NCBI GenBank assembly: GCA_037013685.1 | Contig: CM072919.1 | Location: 34,977,320 to 35,041,319 of the forward strand | Length of the DNA: 64,000 nt | From: Acridotheres tristis | Taxonomy: Eukaryota > Chordata > Aves > Passeriformes > Sturnidae | Direction of reading: 5' to 3' | Part shown: in pieces, positions 50,766 to 63,016 of the stretch | How the letters are laid out: each line of letters begins with the position of its first letter | How positions within the stretch are numbered: the first letter of the stretch is position 1 | Program-made: the position numbers and the translations under genes | Notes under the pieces: model-generated | What the model was told of the DNA's origin: nothing | Databases searched by the model: none | The model's input: only the letters and a program-made list of their open reading frames with translations

Positions 50766-53700
50766 ATTTCTAAGAGAAAGGTAAGGAAAAATTTCTTGGT
50801 TTTCTTTACCTTGAACTCTAGTGACTTCTTGGAAGAAAATGCAGGGATGGGTCTGGCAGGAGGACAAAGTTGGCACAGTAGGTAGGTGTGTGCTTTCTCC
50901 TGTGCATTGTCCAGGGGGGCTCATTAAAATGATGCAGCCTTTTTCTTGTTAAGGGATACAGAGGTACACCACTGCTCTGCAGAACTGGAGCTTCATTTCA
51001 CAATTCTGGATAACAGTATGTACACTCTTATCTAACATCTCCTTCTTTGGATGCTTCTGCAGAAATTGCAAACACTGTCAGGAGAAGTGGCTTGGGAAAT
51101 GTATTTGCATTTCAGCCTGGTTATGGAAAGGGATATGAAGTATTAAATACCACCGTGGATCACAGCAACAGGAATTTCAGCCTATGCTACAGATCAGCTG
51201 AAAAATTCAGATTCAGATTCTGATCTTCCACTATCAGGAGTACTCTTCTAATACTATTTGTGTAGCACTGAAATTGAAGAACTGCATTTATAATTTCTCA
51301 TTTCAAGCAGACACATTACACTTGACAGAAATGGAATTTAAAGTTGAAGCTCATCTGATTTTATTTATCTTACACAAAATGCTTGATCATATTAAAGATG
51401 CAGTTCCCAATCATGCATCCAGGTAAAACTCAGACTTTGTTTTGAGGTCTTGTTGGTATCAAATTATTTTGAATTGCTGTCATTTAGGCAGAGTTTTATA
51501 CCACCCTGCACAAGGATGAATAAATCCACATAAATTTTCCTTTGAAGCTGTGGACTTTTTTTCAGACAGGAAACATTCCAGGACAGAACTTGATTCAGAA
51601 GCTGAGTTTGAGTATTCAAGATATTAACCAGATGAATTTTGTGGCACTCATGGAGGAGCACAGGAGCACTGGTGAGAAATGGGCCTTTCTATGGGAGCAC
51701 TTGTTAAGGACGCTAACAAGATGCTGACCCAAGGATGCTCCCTGGGTTTAGTGCTGGACCGTGCAGGCAGGTGCCTTTGCAGTCACTTACGGACCTCACA
51801 CCCAGTCACCTCAACAACCTCCCCGTGGCTGAAGCAGCCTGGGCTGAGCTCTCAGGGTCTCCTTTCACAGCTTCATTTACTCAGAGCGAGTGTTAGGGCA
51901 GCACAGCAGTTTGCACTGCCTGGAAGCTTTGGGTGCTTAGTCTGTTCCTCCTCCTCCCACTGCAGCTCTCTGAGTAGCTGCATTCTAAATGCTGCCTGTC
52001 TGTACTGAGGTCACACCTACTCACCACAGGCTGAGCACACGCAGGGCACAGCCCTGGGATCTACCTGGGTGCTAACTGCCCAGCCCCTTGCTCTCCTATG
52101 CTGTTTCCAGTCTGTGTGTCCACCCTACCTGAAATTCCAAGGCTCCTGTGCATGTCTTCTCTTCCTCATTCTCCAGCAAAGATTACTTGCTCCTGTCCAC
52201 TTAGTGAAGCATCTATTCTCATGGGCTGTGAGCTCTGCCTCCAGCATTGTCAGCCTGTGAACTCAGACATCCAAACGCAGCCCTTTTTTGCAACATGCAC
52301 ATACAAACTGCACAGATGCACTCAAAATGCTTAATATTAAAAAAAAAAAAAGTGTGGTACGAGTGTGAAATGGTGATGGACACATCATTCTACCAGCAGA
52401 TGGCAATCAAAACAAAGAAAAATGATTACTGACTATAAATAATTCCACATGAAATCAGGTGCATTTTACTCAGGGGGGCAATGCAGTTGCCACCACGAGG
52501 GGCTACATGGCAGAGGAGTGGTGGACTTAGGACAGGCCAAAACAAGTTGCCCACATTAGAAAAAACAGAGCACAGAATGACGTCCCTTCTGCCTCTCTCC
52601 CTTGCATGAATTCTTAGGAAGACTTTATAAGAAACCCCCAAATATCCTTTTTTACATTTGGAGATGGTAAACAATTGCAATCCAACCTTCCACAAGAGAT
52701 GTGGTCCTCATGGTGTCCCACACATGGGAAAAGAAATAAAGAGGTCTGACAGAGGCTCATACCTTGCATGTGTGGAGTGGCAGCTGCAGTGCATGCACAG
52801 AAGCAGGTGAGGAATTTCCAGGTCTAATAGGTGTTAGGTTCATGGTGGTAGGAGCAGCAGAAAAGCCTAGTGAGAAGTGAGTAAGGGAAGAAAAAGGGAG
52901 GGCAGCTCCCATAGTGAAGATAGCTGAGAAAAAAAAAAAAAAAAGCACATTGGTAATAAAATGAAAATTAAAAAAACCCTGCAATTCATCCCTGGTTTCA
53001 TGATGAGTCAGTAAAGGCACGAGAGACAAATTTAGCCACAGTATATAAAAATATCTCAGTGTGATATGAGATAGAATATACACTGGGTTCAACAGCCTTA
53101 ATTCAATCCATTGAAAAAACATGTAGGAATCCAGTTTGTGTGGTTCATACATCCCTAGAACAGAACCTGGCACCTTATTTGTCTCTAAGGTGAGTCACTG
53201 CTAGGATGGACAGAGCAGGTGTGCAGCAAGAAAGAGCGAACTTAGAGACATCACAGCAGCTACCTGCTGTAGGTTGACAGTTTCTGGTTCTGCTTTGCTG
53301 GAATTCCTTGTAAGTTTGTACTAAAACGGATCCTTCTAGAGCAAGTCTTCACCTACCTACATGCTCCATTTTCCCTTTTCCAGTGTTTTTTGCCCAAAAA
53401 TCTACCAGAAGTTCTTTTCTTACTCTCATAAGAGAAGCAGTGCTGAGGTAGAGCAAATCACATCCTCTCCAACATTACAGTAACCAAGTAATGTGACTAC
53501 AACTGCAGACTCGGAAGACTTTGATTGCTACGGGCTGCTCTGCACACCACAGCACACAGAGTGTTTCTGTTGCCTATTTAAAATCCCCCCATTCACTCTG
53601 TTTTGTGTGCTTTGCTTGATATTGAATTTATGGCCATGCTATTTCTTTCTAATACACTCTGCTCATATAATTACTGGTGTAATTACTAGCTTGACTCTTC

Positions 53701-55338
53701 AGGATTTCTAGCTGCTATGTTCTCCCAGCTCAAGTCTTTCTACACACCAGAGTAGCCAGAAGCCTTGCATATGGTAAAGAAAGATGCACTTGACTAACAT
53801 TATCTTCCTTTGCTGCAGTGGTGAAGGAGCAGAAGTAGGTATCTTTGCACGTTAGGAATAAACTGATTAGCAGCAAAAGTGGTGGAATGTTCTGTACATG
53901 ATACAAGGAGAAAGGTCTTTTAGCATCTTGGCACTGAGAGAATATAAAAATTTTTATCATCAATTCTTACAAACCCATCAGATTATTCAAAGCAGTAAGC
54001 AGAATGTGAAAAACGTTATCCAGTAGCAGTGATCTATGCCTAAGAGAATTCAGAGAGCTAGAGCTTCTCTTTCTTGCCCCATGTACTTCCACCCCTCCTT
54101 CTTTGGTCATACCTGTCCATTCTTTCATTTCCTCCCTGTTTTCCACACTTCTCCTTGGGAATCCCCAACGTTAATCATACACTTTTGTGCTTTCAACTTT
54201 AAAAGGAAACTTTCCCAATGTCACCAAGTGGCTTGTTCCCACCTATGAAAGATCCTGCTTGCCTATTCTTGCTGCAGAGTATGGAGTCAAAAGATGCTTC
54301 TGAGCACCTTGTCAGTATGCTCCCAGCAGAAGCTCACCCTTTGCCATGCCACATTCCCTTAGATTCCTGCAGTCCTTCATCACTGGATGTGTCCCTCCAC
54401 CATCCCTACAGGCTGCTCATATTCCTCTCTCCTGCCTCAGTTGTGTCCATGTCCTCTTGCTCTCTTCCCTTTGATTACTGCTACAGACTTAGGCAAGAGC
54501 TTCCCTTGGGCCATGGAAAAGCATTGCACCAGATCCTGCGCAGGCACCTCCTCAACCCAATACAGAAACTTGGAAAATGCAGCTGCCAAACCCCAGGGGA
54601 CACTGCAGCAATGCCTCTCCAACACAAGAGACACTTCTGAAGCTCCACTTAGCTCCTAACAGGTTCAGTCAACCTGAACATAATAATGAGAACCACTTCT
54701 CTAACATTTGCAGATCATTCTGGAAGACACAGTGGAAACCTTTGGGTGTTCAGGCCATGTCTCTCGTAGTAAAGAACGAAATATACAAAGTTATTTCATT
54801 TGTTTTAATTGATCACTGGCTAAATTGTAATACATTTCAAAGCAAAATATTCTGTTCAAGGACATTGTACCAAACATTAAATCTACTTTTAAACAAGGCT
54901 TAATTTGACTATTTTACCTTATATACATACAGGTATAAGTTTCATTTCACTAGTAGCAAAATTGCACAGTACATTGCATTTCCTGAAAGATGGCAAAACC
55001 AGGAATTGAGTGTCTGTTCTGTCCTTCCACACACTCCAAATCAGAAAAAAACACAGGTATTGAAAGTACAATCACAACTACAGGTAAATACAATAAGGAC
55101 CTCAGAACAAGCCAAGACCTTATGAGAGATGACAATCACTTCTAGAAATCTACATTGCAAATATAGAGTACATTCCACTAAAGAGTTTTGGGAGTTCACA
55201 CAATGCCTCTTGATCCCCTTTTGGTAATAAAAGCTTCTATGACAACACGTATCCTTCATAAAAAGAACTGAATTTGTATTTTTGGAGTATATGTTGGAAG
55301 CTTAATGCAGTCTAAACTGCAATCCACAATAAGCTCAC
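50766..55338. other. intergenic region, right part
   Basis: No conserved gene recognised. The longest frames (plus 54218-54640; minus 52757-53173) match no family known to me. Short A-runs lie at about 52338 and 52930. Confidence 0.55.
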
Positions 55339-55500
55339 CCAAAGAGAGAGTAAGCAAGCATTGCAAGACTCATCAAGTTCAGAACCAGAGCTCAGCTCCT
55401 CGTCATTGGGCTCCTGGGTGCGAGAGCTGCTCTGCACCAGGGAGTGGCTCGAAGAGTGGGAAACGATACATTCCTTTTGCAGCTTCTGCAAGTCAGTCAC
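55339..55500 (-). CDS. possible coding exon of an unidentified gene
   Basis: I do not recognise this sequence. A minus-strand frame is open from an acceptor-like TTTGCAG|GTGACTG to a donor-like CTTTGG|GTGAGC, exactly 54 codons and phase 0 at both ends. It encodes a polar, acidic, Ser-rich peptide: VTDLQKLQKECIVSHSSSHS, then LVQSSSRTQEPNDEELSSGS and ELDES, before turning hydrophobic. It is richer in GC and CpG than its flanks. It could instead be a terminal exon, as the frame runs on to a stop at 55312, or a chance frame. It lies on the GAK strand, 4.7 kb past the GAK stop. Confidence 0.3.
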
Positions 55501-58500
55501 CTGCAAATTCTTGACAGAAAATGTCAACTGAGTCATACACGATTAATTTGATTTTATTTACAAAGTAGCCTTACATCCAAAATGTTAGACAATTAAGGAC
55601 ACAGCTAAGGAGCAACAAGGTTTCCACACTTAGGCTAGCCCTGAAAACAGTTCTTAGGCCAGCAGAGAGTGCAGCGGCCAGCAAGTGCAAACACACTGTC
55701 ACTAGTGGGGAAACTGCAGTCTGGCCTCAGCAAGCACAGAATCCAGCAGCCCCAAAGATGAGATTTCTGTTAAGCTCAAACTCTGCTTTGGTTTGTGCAA
55801 AATATTAATCTTGTGCATATAGCTTTCACAAACGAACTGTTGCTCTGTGCTTGGCAAAACAAAATGGAAGGAGCTGTCCAGAATTACGAAGAACATCGAG
55901 GTAAACAAGGCATTTTTCATGAGCACTAGTTACCCTAACAAGTACAACACCAAGGACTCTTCCACTGTTCCAAGGAAATGTACTTTATCAGCAGTTTTGG
56001 AGGTTTTCTGTTCTGTACTTGCTGACGAAGCTACCACTAATTAGCAAAATTGCTGAACTTGACCCAACTAACAATGCTGAGGACCTTTTCATTCCAGGCT
56101 TTATGTCTAACTAAACACCAACACTTTTTGCTGCTCCTAAGGAACTCTGACAGCAATAGGAAATACCAAACAGGCATGTTCGAGGTGGAAGACACCAGCT
56201 GATTTCCGCTGGATGAAATAGATCACTTGTTTCTATTAGGCAGACTCCAGCCACACACTCTCTTAACACCAATTCTTCTTCACAGATCTCAGTTTTAAAA
56301 ATTACGTTGCTGGACTCCCCAGATCTAACAGCAATATAACACAAGCAATGTAATTAAAAAATAACTACTGAAAATCTGCCCAAACACTTTTTTAAACCCA
56401 CTTTTTAGAAACTTCTGGGGGAAAAAAAAAAAGCTAGGGACTTGGTACTCCCACTTGTTACAGTCAGTCAACAGCGTTCTAAAAGGGCTGGAATGCAGGC
56501 TGCAAACCAGGTTCTCTCTATTTATCTACACCTGTTTTTAGCAGAGGTAGGTAGCAATAGGTCAGTGGAGAGAGAATTAGAAAAGAGTATGTCAGATGTA
56601 CTTTAGAGCCCTGGTGTTTTTCTCTACTCTTCCTTTAATCTATTTTGTGCTGTTTTCCTTTTTTTCTTGCAATAACCATCTCAGCCTACTTACTTTTGGA
56701 AAGTGAGCCCTGGCAGGCTGCAAACAATATATGACATTAATCAGGTGCTGTTACCAGACAGAGGACCAACCAACGTGGGCCAGCAGGCGCCATGGCTTGC
56801 TGCAAGTGTCAAGAAGGTGCTTCATAGGAGAATCTCAAGTGCCACATGCACAGCCTGGTAGGCAGAGTATCAACCTGCAGGCAACACTCAGTGACCTCAC
56901 CTTCAAGCTTCACAGCCAGCAGAAACAGATATAAAGTTCAGCTCTCAGGGCGTGGCTTCAACACTTCAAAACTTAACTGTGCAATGAACAATTAACATGA
57001 ATGGAAAATAAACATTTTATGCAAAGAGAGAATCCAGCCAAGTCTCTGATTTTTTTTTTCTGAAGGCTGTTCTAAAAGCTTTTCAGTTTGTAGACACTAA
57101 TAATAGAGCTACAGTGAAATGTGTGTGCAATCATTTGAGGGCACTCCTAGTCCATACAGCAGACAGACAATTAACGAGTAAGTACAAAGCAAAAGGTTGA
57201 AAAGCCTTCATTCCCAGATTTTTCTAGCATTTTTATTACTGTTTTACGATTAATTCATACAACTCTGGACGTTTTTCCTCCAAATGACCCTCTCCTACAA
57301 AAGCAACATTACGACTCAATACACATTTAGCTTACTTTAACTTCCCTCTTCCCAGATTCTTGTGCCTAATGGATATGCCTTAGACTAAGAAACACCTTTA
57401 GTAGTCCTCATGCTGCTTTGTGTTGGACAGAAAACAAAACTTCTATTTATTATGTTCATATTCACCACTTGAACTTTTTTTAATTTCCAAATTAGTTTGC
57501 TTACAGAACCTTATTGAAATCCCCATTGTTTGCACATTCTTGCATGTAACACAGAGAAATGGCACAGTTACAAAACATATAACCAAAATCAAAACACCTT
57601 ACCCAAAATAGTTTAATTGTCAAGATTTATCAGTTTACCAAACGAAGCCTCTCCCAGTTCTTAGCAGCAAAATTCAATTATGGAGAAAGGAGCAGGACAG
57701 AGGAATCAGCCATTTCCCCCACTGAGAACAAGAGCAGACTAAGCCATAAAACAAGCTGAGTGGCTCTGTCAACCCAACTGAAGTTTCAGTAATTATCTAA
57801 TGGTTCTTGGGAGAATCCATAGCCAAACTTCTTGATTTTCCATAATACTTAAAAGAGAGAGCTAATTATCTTCAGTCCCAGGTAAAATACTTGCACTCCA
57901 TGTTTTCCCTGCTTACTTAAAATCACATCTAAGTTTCTTCTTTGATGTTTCAAGAAAATTTTGCAAGCAAGAGAAATTAAAAAAAGATTAATGTAGCTAT
58001 CATCCAGAAAATGCTACCAAATATACAAATTAGAGGAAGATATTTTCCTCCCAATTTTCATGTTTTAATTTTTTAAACCTGTATTTCAATAAAAGAGCAA
58101 TTAAAAATGTGTGCCTCAAAATTAAGTTGCCTGTATGTGCTGAATGAACATGGGTTTTTAAAGCAGTCCTTCCTTATTCTAGGCAGCCCCCTTAGAAATG
58201 CTTTATCTTTCATCTGTATATAGCACTATGGTCAAAGTTATTATGTATCTATGTTTGTCTTTTAAAACCTATTACTAGACAACATTTGCCCTAGAACTGT
58301 AAAGAGGTCTCCCACAAACCTATCCTACTAGAGGAAGCCTTTAATTTCCATGGTTGCAGAACACATATGCAAACAATTAATGAACTGTCCAAAGAAAAAA
58401 TATTACCTCTTACTTTAAATCAGACAGCAAGTTACATACATTTTATGAAGAAATCTACTGAGATTTACAACTGCTTCAAAGCAGTAACTGAGATACAACA

Positions 58501-60169
58501 GCAGCTATGAATGATATAAACCTTCCAGATCCATAACTGATCCTAGCTTCACCTTAAAAAAAAAAAAAAAATCACAGCAGCTGAATATATATGCAAATAT
58601 ACACAAACAAAACCTTTGATCAGAGGTTAATAAGTAACTGTGTTATATCAGAGCTAGAGACTAGGCATTGCAAGTGTTCAGCAGTCCCTAATCCACCAGC
58701 TCTCAGGCTGGTGCAGCAGTGGAAAGTCTCATCCAACACACCTTTCAGGTGGCATTAGAATCTCATGTTTCCTGTTCAGATGTTGCTCAGCTGAACAGTT
58801 ACCCTCTGCCAATAATTCAGATTCCCTCTCAGATAAGCATGCAAAATACATAAAAAGGCAAGTGATCAAAATATCCCCTTGAACGCTCAACTGTCTGGTA
58901 TCAAGAGACTGCTGCTGAAGAATTAATATCCCAGCACTAATTTTCAACGTTTGCAAATTCGATATGAAAATTGCATTTTGTTATTACACAGAGTATAACA
59001 GTCATTGGTCATTTCCATCATTCACCTCAGCATTAGTGAAAAAGTGCCTTCTGAACAGGGATGAGAAAACATGGCAAGTTCTGTTACCAAGTTGTGTCTC
59101 TACTCATGTTGCACTAAGCAGTGCACGGAAATAGGTGAGCAGAAATTCAACAGTCTACCAAGACACACCATGTTTTCACATGCACTGATGCCATGCGTAT
59201 CTCAAAAATACAGAAGTTCAAACATGCAGCAAAATGTTTATAAAAGCACTTTAAATGCTCACCAGATGATAAAGACTGATTTAATACTCAGACAAGTCAA
59301 AGCACAGTAAAAGGTTTGTGCTTACACTTCAAGTTTCAAAGTAACATTGTTTCTATCAGAGTATTTGAAGTGCAATGAAAGGAAAGTTCTACTGAATTCA
59401 GAAGCAACAGACACCATTTAAAGGAGTAGGAAAATAAGCACAGGTCAGAATACTCCAATAAATAAAAAAACAGCAGGAACATGCAGACTTCAGAGTCAAA
59501 ACTTCTTTTTAGATTCATGATATGTAAAAAAAAAAAAAAGAAAAGGAAAAAAAAAATCAAGAACAACCCTGTCTGACTTTCCCACATGTGGTGTCTTTTT
59601 GGCTAAACAACTGTTACTCTATTGTAAGGAACACATATTACCAGCAAACATTATTTACAGAATGATTATCAGATTAATTATATAAAATACAGATGAAAAT
59701 ATACACCCTTAGGTTTGAGATAAGCCAAGCAAATTCACTTCTGCTAACTAAAGCACTTTGAAGAAGGCAACAGGCACCAAATATCAAAACTGAATCACAA
59801 AACTACTCAAAGTAACAGACAAATTTGGGACGGTAGAGGTACAGCAAAGATCAATTAAGTTGGAATGATTTAAAATACTAGCCTATCACTTATTATTTAG
59901 CTTCAATAAATTCTATTTTTCTTATACAAAATTGAAGAGAAACCTTTACTCCCAGACTGTGATTTCTACAGGTACTCAGCAGCTTTTTTCTTAATGCATC
60001 TATGTAATGTTTTTTACTCTATATCTTACAAAATACATCCCCACATTTAAGTGCATGACTAGAAACTGTGCTGAAATTGTGGAAAAGTGCTTCACAAATC
60101 TCAGGCGCAGTAAAGTCATAACAATGCTCAGCTCCAGTTTCTGGAAGCAGTTCTGTGAAAGGAGAAGTT
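55501..60169. other. GAK 3' UTR and downstream region
   Basis: The GAK stop codon is at 60172-60170, so its 3' UTR must begin here and run leftward. Its end is not resolved. An ATTAAA-type signal occurs on the minus strand at 59285-59280 and AATAAA-type signals further left (for example near 57450), but none is clearly best. No gene or transposon was recognised in the remaining AT-rich sequence. Confidence 0.6.
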
Positions 60170-60271
60170 TCAGAAAAGTGCCTTTGATCCCTGGTTTTCG
60201 AACTCTGACCATGCATCATTCAATTCCATGAAGATCATTTTGGCATATTGCTCGTAGGGCTGTCCTGTGGC
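60170..60271 (-). CDS. GAK: GAK final coding exon
   Basis: Thirty-three codons and a TGA stop at 60172-60170. The acceptor is TTTCCAG|GCCACA. It encodes [11 protein letters not shown] and the final helix of the J domain, ending [10 protein letters not shown]. Confidence 0.95.
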   Translation of the reverse strand, partial: ATGQPYEQYAKMIFMELNDAWSEFENQGSKALF

Positions 60272-63016
60272 CTGGAAATAAAGAGAATGTGCCATAAGCA
60301 CAAAAATACTAGAAATTAGGTCATATAGAAAAGATCCCACCCCTTTTTTATTTACTGCCTTATTCAACAGCTATAGACTGCTCTGTGAATATAATTTTAC
60401 AGACAGAACTCTCTCCAACCTTATCCAAACCTTACTCAAAGATAGCATGCTCCTGATTCTCTGCCTGTTTCACAGCAGCCCTGACTCTGGGCCAGCACAA
60501 TTCAACCCTTGTGGTTAATAAATATCCAGTCCCAAAAGATGGTTCTCTCCAACAGAAAAGGAAAGCCCCAGAGCCTCCTCCAGTATCCTTCTCCTTAGCT
60601 TTTGCCACTTGCAGTACTTTATCAACGTACTTAGAGAGTGCTTTTATGGCCAAGTGGCAGAATATAAGAGCAAGGAAGACAAACATGCCTTAAATAGAGT
60701 GGTGTTCTGACACTGATGCATTAAGGGCCTTACAGAAAACACCTAAAAAAAAAAAAATCACAGAAGTGGAAGAAGTCACTTAGTGAAGAACACTGAAGGA
60801 CAGGGGGAACTCAAAGAACAAGAAAATGTCTTGTTTGTTTATGGACACAAGACAACATGGGATTTAGACTACTGCTCACTAAACCACCAGTGAATGCAAA
60901 CCTGAAAATCCAAATCAGTTATATCCAATGCTTCTCTTTCTATCTAATGCAAGAACTCAGATCAAGAAGCTACCTTGATACATTTGGATGCATTAAATAT
61001 TTTTAAAAAGACAGCTACAATGTAATATTCATTACGTATTTTTCATCTGATAATGTGTTTATTCTAGCAAGTTTACTTTTTTGTTTATGTTTGTTTTATG
61101 TTTGTTTGCCAATTTTTTTGAGTAAAAATGGTTTAATAAATGAGGTTCAGCTGGTTTTTCCTACCAGTTTTGCTGTGGCTGACTCTGAGTCTCCACACCA
61201 GTTCTAAAAGACTTGAAAGTACCAGCTCACAGAAATGAAACAGATTTCACTAATCGGCATTACATCTGCCATCTCTCAGTCAGAACCCAGCATGACTGAC
61301 TTTAGTGCTCAGTACAACCCTCACGGGATCTTTCACTTGTTAACACTTTTCTGTTGAATTCTGTGCTGTGCCAGGATGACAATCCTGTACTACCTGAATG
61401 CAGTAGGACACCACATTCAGAAAACAATGGAAGCACAGTGAAGAACATTTGGCGTACTCATTAAGAACCAAGGCATTTGCCAGTAACCAGTACGAAGTGG
61501 TAAAAGCAGTTTGTACTCCTCCTATAATAAAGAAGGTCAGAGGAACACACTCACCTTATCAGGATGAACTACAAGCACTGCTTTCCTGTAGTACTTCTTT
61601 ACTTGCTCAGGAGTTACTAAATCTGCCATGCTGACTGGTTTCCACTTATTTTCCCCTTCCCAAAGCACTGTATGAAGAGTGGATATCAATGCTCTGATAT
61701 TTCTCTCCTTTCCTTCAATCCATTCAAGAATCTGGCAAAATCAGAAAATACAGAACTGAATGCAGCAGTGTAAGCATTCTCGGCCTCTACGGACAATCTT
61801 CAGTTTCTGCAAGACTATTATGAACACAACTTAAGTACAGTTGTCCTACTGCACTCACTCCCCACATTCAATTGTCTTACCCACCCAAAAATGATATTTT
61901 GCATCTACCACTAGGGAATGGCTCATTATTACTATTTTATTGCAGAAATTCAGTCATTGCAAGAGAAATTACTGAGATAGTTATATGTTACAAACCTCTG
62001 TAAAATTAATGGCAAGAGAAATGACAGGAGTAGTTAAAAATATCTGTTACTAAGTAGGTATTACATTAATCTTGTCAGGGCACACACACAAATTATTACT
62101 TTATTTGTACAGAAGTGTAAATATACTTTAAAACTTCTATTATACAAGCTTTGTACAAAAGATCATGTCTAATAATAATTCATGTTTCCTTAAGCAATCT
62201 GCAGAGGTGCACAGAGTAAAGTGCTCTTTGAGATATCCCCAAAGTCGATTAGAATAACTTTGCAGATTTTAACAGCAATATTCAAGCCATAGTATAGGGA
62301 TACAGTGTTTTCATTGAACACTTACTATCACCAGCAAGGATGGTAACTAAATATTGGTACATATTTCCATTTGTGGTGATTTGTGTTAAAAGGTACCCAT
62401 GCAAGCTATGCACACTCTCTTCAGAAAGGACATTCTGTGAAAACAAATTTCAGTGTCCCTTTAAAGTTCGTTTACAAACTTTTCAAAAGTACTATAAAGA
62501 GCATAAAACTGGAATTGTATTAAGATGTAAAGTTATCAATGACTAACGGGTCAAAATAATCTGAACAGCAAAGAACACCTCCCAAACTAGTTATACAGGC
62601 TGTCTCCAGAACTGCACCTTCTAGTAATTTCTTAGAATGGCAGCAGCACTTGTTAACCAGGAAATGAAAGTACATGGTCATCCTGAAGACAGCTATTCTC
62701 ACAGGCCTCATTCTTAAAGCATATTTTTGTATTATAAGCTAAATCCATCTTTTCCAAATCATGACCCTTTAGCTTTTCTGTTGTCATTGTATCCTCCTGC
62801 TCTGTTATCAGCAGTTCTAAGTGCAAGATCTGATTTTCACTTAAATCAAAATCACTGTTAAACAAACCTTGAGTTTCAAGGGGTCCATATCTTTAGACAT
62901 CTCTTGTTTTCTCATCTCAGCAATTGTCTTTGGTCCCTTTTTATCAGATTTTGCTGAAAATCCTTGATTAGATAAGAGATCCTCAAAGTCATTTTCTGAA
63001 ACTTTTGGCTTTTGAC
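60170..63016 (-). CDS. GAK: GAK, cyclin G-associated kinase (3' end, last three coding exons)
   Basis: GAK (auxilin 2) is a Ser/Thr kinase that brings Hsc70 to clathrin-coated vesicles for uncoating at the Golgi and plasma membrane. The window holds only its C-terminus: exons 63016-62868, 61731-61555 and 60271-60170, all GT-AG with matching phases. They encode a clathrin-binding DLL-type stretch ([15 protein letters not shown]), then the J domain with the HPD motif (LVVHPDK) and the C-terminal [19 protein letters not shown]. The last residues SKALF fit GAK (SRPLF in human) rather than the paralogue auxilin/DNAJC6 (QKPLY). The kinase and PTEN-like domains lie off the right edge. Confidence 0.95.
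60272..61554 (-). other. last intron of GAK
   Basis: A 1.3 kb intron. It contains an open 84-codon minus-strand frame at 60432-60686 that matches nothing known to me. Confidence 0.85.
61555..61731 (-). CDS. GAK: GAK J-domain exon
   Basis: Fifty-nine codons, phase 0 at both ends. The acceptor is TTGCCAG|ATTCTT and the donor GATAAG|GTGAGT. It starts [15 protein letters not shown], continues [18 protein letters not shown] and ends VLVVHPDK. The His-Pro-Asp codons that stimulate Hsc70 ATPase are intact at 61566-61558. Confidence 0.96.
61732..62867 (-). other. GAK intron
   Basis: A 1.1 kb AT-rich intron. A minus-strand frame at 62653-62865 lies directly against the upstream donor; it looks like read-through of intron rather than an exon. 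Confidence 0.85.
62868..63016 (-). CDS. GAK: GAK exon encoding the clathrin-binding tail before the J domain
   Basis: Enters in phase 1 (two bases complete a Gly codon) and leaves in phase 0 after 49 further codons. The acceptor is TTCATAG|GTCAAAA and the donor CTCAAG|GTTTGT. It encodes [20 protein letters not shown], then [19 protein letters not shown] and DPLKLK, joining ILEWIEGK in the next exon. This is the classic GAK sequence before the J domain. Confidence 0.95.

Noticed and set aside
30011..60169. CRISPR arrays, operons, tRNA or rRNA genes, or a novel defence-like system
   Set aside because: The DNA is vertebrate nuclear sequence. No regularly spaced repeats or cloverleaf-like genes were seen, and I found nothing that supports a new multi-gene system.
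62653..62865. Minus-strand frame of 70 codons next to the GAK exon
   Set aside because: It starts inside the intron directly after the donor at 62867. The GAK reading continues from DPLKLK straight into ILEWIEGK in the next exon, so this is intron.
60170..63016. Assignment to auxilin (DNAJC6) instead of GAK
   Set aside because: The J domains are very similar, but the C-terminus SKALF and the [12 protein letters not shown] and [11 protein letters not shown] stretches fit GAK better.
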